DNA of 7,109 nucleotides from Ruminococcus sp. (lineage in GTDB: Bacteria; Bacillota; Clostridia; Oscillospirales; Ruminococcaceae), in the NCBI GenBank assembly GCA_003488415.1, contig DNLQ01000009.1, positions 1-7,109 of the forward strand. The letters are read 5' to 3'. Positions 1 through 5,408 of this stretch are shown here, one piece after another; within the stretch, counting starts at the first letter, position 1; each line of letters opens with the position of its first letter. Both the position numbers and the translations under genes were made by a program. The notes under the pieces are model-generated. The model was not told the DNA's origin. It did not search any database and saw only the letters and a program-made list of their open reading frames with translations.

Positions 1-1046
1 ACCATACACTGATACTGGTTCCAGATATTTACCATTCTGTCGACCTTGTCATCAGGAGTATTTACATTGAAGATCGAAAGGAGGCTGTCCCAGGTATTGC
101 GGAGCTCTTCGAGACCTGCTGCTACCTTCTCGGGTGTGTTGTACTTCTCGATCATTGCATAAGCCTTCTCCTTATTGAGCACCCATGTCTCTCTTGTAAG
201 GAGGTTTGCAGGCTTCTCGTCAGCAAACTTCTTATCCTTGGGATTCTCGGCATAACCAAGAATATAGATCAGTGTCTTGGACTCGCCGGGAGCCAGAGTA
301 ATCTTCTTATAGTGAGAAGCTACAGGTGACCAGCCGTCTGCAAAAGAGTTTGACGGCTTGTCAGCCTTAACAGTCTCAGGGTTGTCCCAGCCGTTATAGA
401 TGCTTCCCAGGAATGAATCACGGTCTGTATCATAGCCGTCGATCTCATCGTTTACTGTATAGAAAGCGTAATGATTACGTCTGTCTCTGTACTCTGTAAC
501 ATGATATATTGTGGAGCCTTCGATCTCAACACGGCCTGTAGAGAAGTTTCTCTGGAAGTTCGTGCAGTCATCCTGAGCATCCCAGAGACACCATTCAACG
601 ATAGAGAATATGGAGAAGCTCTTTGCTTCCTTTCCCTCGTTGGTGAGGACTACCTGCTGGACCTCTCCGTCATAGTTCTGGGGAACGAAGAATGTAACTT
701 CAGCCTTGAGGTCATTCTTCTTGCCCTTGATAACGGTATATCCCATACCGTGGCGGCACTCATACTCATCCAGCTCAGTCTTTACAGGTGCCCAGCCGGG
801 ATTCCATATTGTACCGTTGTCATTGATATAGAAATAACGTCCGCCCATGTCGATAGGCACGTTGTTGTAGCGATAACGGGTAATACGTCTGAGACGTGCA
901 TCCTTATAGAAGCAGTAGCCTCCGGCGGTGTTTGAGATAAGGGAGAAGAATCCCTGATTACCCAGATAGTTTATCCAGGGGTAAGGCGTCCTTGGGGAGC
1001 TGATAACATACTCCTTATTGGCGTCGTCAAAATAACCGAACTTCAT
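1..1046 (-). CDS. cbp: Cellobiose phosphorylase (GH94), N-terminal 348 residues, cut by the window edge
   Basis: The enzyme phosphorolyses cellobiose to alpha-glucose 1-phosphate and glucose in the cytoplasm, saving ATP in cellulose-degrading anaerobes. I translated this frame by hand: it opens MKFGYFDDANKEYVI and continues with RTPYPWINYLG, SLISNTAGGYCFYKDARLRRITRYRYN (shown in part) and YECRHG, all hallmarks of the GH94 cellobiose phosphorylase N-terminus. Residues 1 to about 270 form the beta-sandwich domain with NFQRNFSTG near 163-171; about 285-325 are linker helices; the (alpha/alpha)6 barrel begins near DKVDRMVNIWNQYQ. The family is about 810 residues, so roughly 460 residues including the catalytic Asp lie outside the window. 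The ATG at 1046 is preceded by AAGGAG with 7-nt spacing and by its own promoter. The upstream neighbour is an aldose epimerase-like gene. No stop or frameshift is seen. Cellodextrin or chitobiose phosphorylase are less likely given the near-identical N-terminal motifs. Confidence 0.93.
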   Translation of the reverse strand, partial: MKFGYFDDANKEYVISSPRTPYPWINYLGNQGFFSLISNTAGGYCFYKDARLRRITRYRYNNVPIDMGGRYFYINDNGTIWNPGWAPVKTELDEYECRHGMGYTVIKGKKNDLKAEVTFFVPQNYDGEVQQVVLTNEGKEAKSFSIFSIVEWCLWDAQDDCTNFQRNFSTGRVEIEGSTIYHVTEYRDRRNHYAFYTVNDEIDGYDTDRDSFLGSIYNGWDNPETVKADKPSNSFADGWSPVASHYKKITLAPGESKTLIYILGYAENPKDKKFADEKPANLLTRETWVLNKEKAYAMIEKYNTPEKVAAGLEELRNTWDSLLSIFNVNTPDDKVDRMVNIWNQYQCM

Positions 1047-1053
1047 AATTTTA

Positions 1054-1059
1054 CTCCTT
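1054..1059 (-). promoter_or_regulatory. Ribosome binding site of cellobiose phosphorylase
   Basis: On the minus strand AAGGAG stands 7 nt before the ATG at 1046, within an A-rich leader. It fixes the start of the cellobiose phosphorylase gene. Confidence 0.85.
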
Positions 1060-1078
1060 TATTTTTCTTTACAAAAGC

Positions 1079-1099
1079 GGACGGATAAGTCCCCCGTCC
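1079..1099 (-). promoter_or_regulatory. GC-rich hairpin in the cellobiose phosphorylase leader
   Basis: GGACGG and CCGTCC form a perfect 6-bp GC-rich stem around a 9-nt loop, about 6 nt after the predicted transcription start and 20 nt before the AAGGAG site. GCTTTTGT follows the stem, a short and imperfect U-run. It may be a 5'-end stabilising hairpin or a weak attenuator; the sequence alone does not decide. No competing anti-terminator arm is obvious in the short leader. Confidence 0.5.
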
Positions 1100-1111
1100 A
1101 ACATTTATAAT

Positions 1112-1140
1112 ATTATATCACATTTTGCAGGTTATTACAA
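1112..1140 (-). promoter_or_regulatory. Extended -10 promoter for cellobiose phosphorylase
   Basis: On the minus strand TTGTAA (1140-1135) and TATAAT (1117-1112) are separated by exactly 17 bp. The -10 is preceded by TGA, giving the TGnTATAAT extended -10 form. Transcription would start near 1105, leaving a leader of about 59 nt. This gives cellobiose phosphorylase its own promoter, independent of the operon upstream. Confidence 0.8.
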
Positions 1141-1154
1141 GAGACAATGGTGTA

Positions 1155-1217
1155 GTATATTCGATGCTGCTTTTGTATATTATGCACAATCAATATATTT
1201 TCTGTCAGATAATATAC
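1155..1217. repeat. GTATATT repeats upstream of the cellobiose phosphorylase promoter
   Basis: The plus strand carries GTATATT at 1155-1161 and 1175-1181, 20 bp apart, and its inverse AATATAC at 1211-1217. The second and third copies extend to a perfect 9-bp inverted repeat, GTATATTAT (1175-1183) and ATAATATAC (1209-1217), around a 25-nt spacer. The first two copies lie about 50 and 70 bp upstream of the predicted start, just beyond the -35 box and about two helical turns apart. That placement would suit an activator site, but the stretch is AT-rich and the motif is short. Confidence 0.4.
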
Positions 1218-1252
1218 TGTATCCTCCACAGCCGTCAACAAGGGAAGATACA
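1218..1252 (-). other. Hairpin downstream of the aldose epimerase gene
   Basis: TGTATCTTCC and GGAGGATACA on the minus strand pair over 10 bp with one G-U pair around a 15-nt loop, beginning 16 nt after the epimerase stop. No U-tract follows, so it is not a standard intrinsic terminator. It abuts the 9-bp inverted repeat at 1175-1217 without any gap. It may mark the 3' end of the operon mRNA, for example by blocking exonucleases, or allow read-through into cellobiose phosphorylase. Confidence 0.5.
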
Positions 1253-1268
1253 AAATGATGATCTGTTT

Positions 1269-2273
1269 TCAGTCAGCAAAGAATCTCTGATGAGCCTTGA
1301 AGGAGTCTCCGGGCTTGATCTCCAGATAACCGGTAACATCAGCAGGCATATCCAGGTTAGGAGCGTCGATCATGGCTGTCATAGGCTCGGGACAGAAGTA
1401 GTGATTGAATCCACGGTCATTCCAGATTATCCAGAACCTGTACTCATCAGACACCTCGTAGCAGAGCTTTATTCCGCTGGCAGTATCCTCGGCGATGACA
1501 CCGTGGAACTCCTGACCGTCAAGTTCAGTTGTCTCTCCGGTATACATATCATTATCTACCACCTGAAGGACGGGCTTCTTGGTGCCGTTCCTGTACTCCA
1601 GATCCTGCATGGTGAGGGTGTTGAGGCGTCCGGTCGGGAGGCACCGTGAGTTCAGCTCGCACTTCTTTCCGGCTGGTACAGTAAGACGGATGTCCTCCTC
1701 CTTTCCGCCTTCAACAAACGGAGAGTTTATGGTAGTGTGGGAAGCAAGTGACATCGGAAGCACTTTGTCTGAGGTGTTGATGAAAGTGATATTCTGCTCC
1801 AGTCCGTGCTCGGAGAGAGTAAAGGTGTACTCAGCCACGAAGCTCACAGGAAGGTATTTGAAGAACTCGTCACTCTCGTCATAGACATAGCGTGTTTTTA
1901 CCCAGGAACAATTGCTGTCGGAATCATGCTCGACAAGCTCGAACACCCTCTTGTGAAGGAAACCGTGGATATGATTGTTGTAGGGTGCCTTCTCGTTTAC
2001 CGGGAGCTGATAGGTACCGTCTGAGGTACGGAGCCTTCCGTCTGCGAAACGGTTTGGCAGATAGAGTGTGGGAAGTCCCCATACTTCTGCCGACTGCCTG
2101 ATGTCCTCGGCAGTATTATCCGGGCTGTAGCGGAAGAACTCCATGCCCTTGGAGTTATTGCGGAGGCGGATCACATTTGAGCCGATCTCATAGGCGATAA
2201 CTGCCTCGTAGCCGCCTGCGTTCATCTTCACGCAGGTCATTCCTCCCCAGTTGAAAAGCTGTGTTGTGTTCAT
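1269..2273 (-). CDS. Aldose 1-epimerase (GalM-type) family protein
   Basis: A 334-residue protein of the GalM / galactose mutarotase-like beta-sandwich family, which interconverts alpha and beta anomers of free sugars in the cytoplasm. Visible family landmarks: an Arg in NRFADGRL (Arg75), the NNHIHG motif (His101 and His103; compare NHLHG of GalM), SHTTINSPF (His179, the second catalytic His position), and CPEPMTA (Glu296) in the place of the C-terminal catalytic Glu, followed by DAPN. There is no signal peptide or membrane segment. The length is normal for the family. The ATG at 2273 has AAGGAG 8 nt upstream. It lies 30 nt after the LRR gene and upstream of cellobiose phosphorylase, which releases free glucose, so glucose is a reasonable but unproven substrate. 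The CPEP form resembles YihR-like and sugar-phosphate-epimerase-like subgroups, so another aldose is possible. Confidence 0.85.
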   Translation of the reverse strand: MNTTQLFNWGGMTCVKMNAGGYEAVIAYEIGSNVIRLRNNSKGMEFFRYSPDNTAEDIRQSAEVWGLPTLYLPNRFADGRLRTSDGTYQLPVNEKAPYNNHIHGFLHKRVFELVEHDSDSNCSWVKTRYVYDESDEFFKYLPVSFVAEYTFTLSEHGLEQNITFINTSDKVLPMSLASHTTINSPFVEGGKEEDIRLTVPAGKKCELNSRCLPTGRLNTLTMQDLEYRNGTKKPVLQVVDNDMYTGETTELDGQEFHGVIAEDTASGIKLCYEVSDEYRFWIIWNDRGFNHYFCPEPMTAMIDAPNLDMPADVTGYLEIKPGDSFKAHQRFFAD

Positions 2274-2281
2274 ATGAAAAA

Positions 2282-2287
2282 CTCCTT
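2282..2287 (-). promoter_or_regulatory. Ribosome binding site of the epimerase gene
   Basis: AAGGAG on the minus strand stands 8 nt before the ATG at 2273, inside the 30-nt gap after the LRR gene. The gap has no room for a promoter of its own, which supports co-transcription. Confidence 0.8.
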
Positions 2288-2303
2288 TTGGAAATAATTA
2301 AGA

Positions 2304-3683
2304 TCAGATAAACGGTTCATAACCGCCGTTAAAGCAGTTATAATCCTTGTCTCCACGGAATACATCCGGAGAGCATAAGAGGTTTTCCGGCATCATATCC
2401 GGATATATCTGAGTGTGTACAAAGGCATACCGCCCGATATACCTTACTGTCTCCGGTATTATGATAGTGTCCAGGAAACGGCATTCAGAAAAGGCATTTG
2501 CACCTATTACTGTCACGCCCTCCGGCAGCACCACCGACTCCACATTGCTGTATACGAAAGCCCACGGACATATCGCCTTTACGCCTTCAGGCACCTCCAC
2601 ATCGGCAGCCTTGCCGGTATACTTCACCAGATAGCCGTCTACTATTACAAATCCTTCTTCCTTCAGCTCAAAGGGAGTACCGGAAAAAGCGTCGTCTGCT
2701 GCTTCGATCATGCAAAGCTCCGGATCGTCCGGCATTGTGACGTCTCTCAGGGAAATGCAGTCCCTGAACGCCTCAGGCTCTATATATACCACCCCGCTGA
2801 GATCAATGCTCTCAAGCTCTGTACAGCCGCTGAAGGCTCCCTTGGATACAGTGCCAAGATTCTCGGAGAGCCACACCTTTTTCAGGTGCGCACATTCTGC
2901 AAATGCGTACATTTCTATATCCTCGATACTGTCGGGCATCTCTATCGTCTCCACAGTATCTGCTGACTGAAATGCGTATGCTGACACTGTTTTCACACAG
3001 TCAGGAATGACAACGTGCTGCTCGCAGCCGTTATATTGCAGAAGATTCCCGTTATAGATACAGAAGTCCACCTCACTGCCTATCCAGGAAGTTCCTCTGA
3101 AGCAGCCGTATTTCAGCTTAATATCATCCGGCATATCTATTACAGTGAGCATATTGCAGCCTTCAAATGCAAAGCTGTCTATCTCTCTTACATTATCGGG
3201 TATGGTCACCGAGAAAAGAGAAGTGCATCCCCGGAATGCCCGTGTGCCGATACATCTGACAGAATCGGGTATCTGTATCTCTTTCAGAGAGGTGCATTCC
3301 GCAAAAGTCATCTCAGGCACCGAACCAAGATCCGCCGGCAGTGTCACGGTCTCAAGGGAGGTACAGCCGCAGAAACAGCCGTCCGCAAAGTTGAAGCCTG
3401 ATGCCGGCAGCTTTACATTTTTCAGGTTTTCACATCCTCCAAATGTACGATACCCCATGTATCTCAGCGACTCGGGAAGAGTCACCGAAAGCAGCTCCGT
3501 ACAGTCACAGAAAGCCATTCTTCCGATCTCCTTCACTCCTTCTGACACAATGACATGACGGAGAGCAGAGCCGCAAAATGCACACGGAGCTATCTCAAGT
3601 ACTGCCGGCGGGACTATCAGTGCTGTTATTCCCGGATCGTCATTATACTTTTTGAGTACGCCGCCTTCTATCACCATTCCCAT
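2304..3683 (-). CDS. BspA-type leucine-rich repeat (LRR_5) protein, predicted cytoplasmic
   Basis: A 459-residue protein built almost wholly of about 15 LRR_5 (BspA / TpLRR) repeats of roughly 22-23 residues, pattern AFxGCxSLxxVxIPxxVxxI (for example AFRGCTSLFSVTIPDNV). Such repeats form a curved solenoid that binds proteins; the partner here is unknown. Three cap-like segments break the solenoid: VIEGGVLKKYND near 4, IYNGNLLQYNG near 209 and IVDGYLVKYTGK near 347, each leading into a new repeat run. There is no signal peptide, membrane segment, sorting signal or dockerin, unlike many secreted BspA proteins, and about 24 cysteines, which fits a reducing cytoplasm. It lies 31 nt after citrate synthase and 30 nt before the epimerase. 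The start is uncertain: a GTG at 3692 opens the same frame, but the ATG at 3683 has an AGAAGGTG site at better spacing; an ATG at 3677 is also possible. Confidence 0.85.
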   Translation of the reverse strand: MGMVIEGGVLKKYNDDPGITALIVPPAVLEIAPCAFCGSALRHVIVSEGVKEIGRMAFCDCTELLSVTLPESLRYMGYRTFGGCENLKNVKLPASGFNFADGCFCGCTSLETVTLPADLGSVPEMTFAECTSLKEIQIPDSVRCIGTRAFRGCTSLFSVTIPDNVREIDSFAFEGCNMLTVIDMPDDIKLKYGCFRGTSWIGSEVDFCIYNGNLLQYNGCEQHVVIPDCVKTVSAYAFQSADTVETIEMPDSIEDIEMYAFAECAHLKKVWLSENLGTVSKGAFSGCTELESIDLSGVVYIEPEAFRDCISLRDVTMPDDPELCMIEAADDAFSGTPFELKEEGFVIVDGYLVKYTGKAADVEVPEGVKAICPWAFVYSNVESVVLPEGVTVIGANAFSECRFLDTIIIPETVRYIGRYAFVHTQIYPDMMPENLLCSPDVFRGDKDYNCFNGGYEPFI

Positions 3684-3714
3684 GACTTTCACCTTCTACC
3701 TTCTTCACAAGGTA

Positions 3715-5082
3715 TCAGTCCATGCGGTTCTCCATATCCGTATATTCACGCATAGGTGAGATAGCTTTGTAGGCAGGACGGATTATCTTGTTTGAATTTA
3801 TAAGCTCCTCGATACGGTGGGCAGACCAGCCTGCTATACGGGAAACTGCGAATATAGGTGTAAAAAGCTCATCCGGTATGTCAAGCATACGGTAAACGAA
3901 GCCGCTGTAGAAATCAACATTTGCACAAACGCCTTTGTATATGCGCCTTTCCTCCGCTATGACCTCGGGAGCAAGTCTCTCCACAAGAGAGTAAAGAGCA
4001 AATTCATCGTGTCTCCCCTTTTCGGCAGAGAGTTTCTCCACAAAACCCTTGAACACCTTTGCACGGGGATCTGACTGAGAGTAGACAGCGTGTCCCATTC
4101 CGTAGATCAGTCCGGCACGGTCGAAAGCCTTCTTGTGAAGCAGGCTGCGGAGATAATTCCTTACCTCCTCCTCGTCAGTCCAGTCCCTTACGTTAGCCTT
4201 CATATCGTCAAACATCATTGCCACCTTGATGTTGGCTCCGCCATGCTTCGGGCCTTTCAATGAACCGAGTGCAGCAGCGATAGCAGAGTAGGTGTCAGTG
4301 CCCGAGGAAGATACTACGTGTACTGTAAAGGTGGAGTTGTTGCCGCCGCCGTGCTCAGCATGGAGCACAAGTGCAAGGTCGAGTATGCGAGCCTCCAGCT
4401 CGGTGAACTTCTTGTCCGGACGGAGCATATACAGCAGATTCTCCGCTATTGACAGTTCCGGCTGGGGATCGTGGATGAACAGCGAGCCTCCCTCGCTGGA
4501 GTATTTGTATGCGTTATATCCGTACACCGCAAGCACAGGGAACAGTGTTATAAGTTCTATGCACTGGCGCAGCACATTAGGGATGCTGACATCATTGGCG
4601 TGATTATCGTAGGAGTACAGCGCCAGCACGCTCTTGGCAAGAGTGTTCATCATATTGTCACTGGGCGCTTTCATTATAACATCACGGGTGAAGGTAGAAG
4701 GAAGTGAGCGGAAGTCAGACAGTATCTTCCTGAAGTCTGAAAGCTCATGCTCCGTGGGCATATTGCCGAACAGCAGCAGATATACAGTCTCTTCAAAGCC
4801 GAACCGCTTTTCCTTTATGAAGCCTTCCACTATCTCCTCAACGTCAATACCTCTGTAATAGAGCTTTCCGTCGCCGTGATTCGGGTTGCCGTCGCCGGTA
4901 TTGAGTACCTTTATGGTACTTATGTTGGTAAGTCCGGCTACAACACCGTTGCCGTTGATGTCACGAAGTCCCCGCTTGACATCATACTGTGTGTACAGTT
5001 CCGGATCAATACGATATCCTTCAATAGATTTTTCAGCGAGCTTCACGATTTCCGGAGTTACAAGAGAAAATTTGTAGTCCAT
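3715..5082 (-). CDS. gltA: Citrate synthase
   Basis: A 455-residue cytoplasmic citrate synthase that condenses oxaloacetate and acetyl-CoA to citrate. In anaerobes of this group it chiefly feeds 2-oxoglutarate for glutamate synthesis. The catalytic residues are all present: the His of LHAEHGGGN (His244), the His of GPKHGGAN (His280), and the Asp of the signature GMGHAVYSQSDPR (Asp338). The oxaloacetate-binding His and Arg of that signature are also intact. IDPELYTQYDVKRGLRD near the N-terminus is typical of the clostridial form. The open frame extends to a TTG at 5154, but no ribosome site precedes that codon. I chose the ATG at 5082, which has AAAGGG 9 nt upstream and gives the usual family N-terminus. 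It heads a likely operon with the LRR and epimerase genes. 2-methylcitrate synthase activity cannot be excluded from sequence; no aconitase or isocitrate dehydrogenase gene is in the window. Confidence 0.92.
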   Translation of the reverse strand: MDYKFSLVTPEIVKLAEKSIEGYRIDPELYTQYDVKRGLRDINGNGVVAGLTNISTIKVLNTGDGNPNHGDGKLYYRGIDVEEIVEGFIKEKRFGFEETVYLLLFGNMPTEHELSDFRKILSDFRSLPSTFTRDVIMKAPSDNMMNTLAKSVLALYSYDNHANDVSIPNVLRQCIELITLFPVLAVYGYNAYKYSSEGGSLFIHDPQPELSIAENLLYMLRPDKKFTELEARILDLALVLHAEHGGGNNSTFTVHVVSSSGTDTYSAIAAALGSLKGPKHGGANIKVAMMFDDMKANVRDWTDEEEVRNYLRSLLHKKAFDRAGLIYGMGHAVYSQSDPRAKVFKGFVEKLSAEKGRHDEFALYSLVERLAPEVIAEERRIYKGVCANVDFYSGFVYRMLDIPDELFTPIFAVSRIAGWSAHRIEELINSNKIIRPAYKAISPMREYTDMENRMD

Positions 5083-5105
5083 TAATGTCATCCCTTTCAT
5101 TTTAA

Positions 5106-5133
5106 GATCAAGTCTGCCGCTCCTCAGATGATC
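5106..5133 (-). promoter_or_regulatory. Leader hairpin with a Shine-Dalgarno-like loop upstream of citrate synthase
   Basis: On the minus strand GATCATCTG pairs with CAGACTTGATC (5 bp and 4 bp with a 2-nt bulge), and the 8-nt loop is AGGAGCGG. The AGGAG in the loop looks like a strong ribosome site but is about 30 nt from the chosen ATG at 5082, too far for direct use. No U-run follows, so it is not a terminator. It could be a ribosome standby site or a translational control element. Confidence 0.4.
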
Positions 5134-5193
5134 CCTTACGTCATAAAAAGACAAGTTTTACAGTTATCATCAGATTATACGATAGCTCTCTAC

Positions 5194-5222
5194 ATTATAA
5201 CTTATTTTACAAAAAATGTCAA
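5194..5222 (-). promoter_or_regulatory. Consensus sigma-A promoter of the citrate synthase operon
   Basis: The minus strand has exact TTGACA (5222-5217) and exact TATAAT (5199-5194) with the ideal 17-bp spacer, itself AT-rich. The start would be near 5187, giving a leader of about 105 nt before the ATG at 5082. The promoter is downstream of the terminator of the lyase gene, so the two units are separate. A full consensus suggests strong expression. No clear operator overlaps it. Confidence 0.9.
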
Positions 5223-5325
5223 GCTATACACTTATTTGGGAGGGGAGTGAAACTTATTTTTTCAGCGAAACAGACAATTATACTCCATGTCACAAAATGG
5301 AAAGAAAACAATGTTTCCTAACGGA

Positions 5326-5352
5326 AAAAGGAGACTCCAGGAGTCTCCTTTT
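5326..5352 (-). terminator. Intrinsic terminator of the pectate lyase gene
   Basis: A perfect 12-bp inverted repeat (AAAAGGAGACTC and GAGTCTCCTTTT) surrounds a 3-nt loop, 56 nt after the lyase stop. On the minus strand the GC-rich stem is followed by TTTTT (5329-5325). The structure is symmetrical and also ends in TTTT on the plus strand, so it could work in both directions, though no plus-strand gene is visible. Confidence 0.92.
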
Positions 5353-5408
5353 CCCATTATATCATCTAATCAAGGACACCGGCAGGCTTTCACCTGTACG
5401 GATGGCTT

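Noticed and set aside
471..935. Plus-strand open frame of 154 codons
   Set aside because: It is antisense to the well-recognised cellobiose phosphorylase N-terminus, has no family features and no ribosome site. The other plus-strand frames across the window are likewise shadows of the minus-strand genes.
1218..1252. Hairpin as an intrinsic terminator of the operon
   Set aside because: No U-rich tract follows the stem on the minus strand, so I list it only as a hairpin of unknown role.
5152..5154. TTG as the start of citrate synthase
   Set aside because: No ribosome site precedes it, and the 24 extra residues do not resemble the family N-terminus. The ATG at 5082 has AAAGGG upstream and gives the expected length.
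5174..5179. Third TATAAT, downstream of the main -10 box
   Set aside because: The matching -35 position reads AGTTAT, a poor match, and it lies inside the predicted leader.
5277..5282. Second TATAAT upstream of the citrate synthase promoter
   Set aside because: At 16-19 bp spacing the upstream sequence offers no -35 hexamer and there is no extended -10. The consensus promoter at 5194-5222 is far better.
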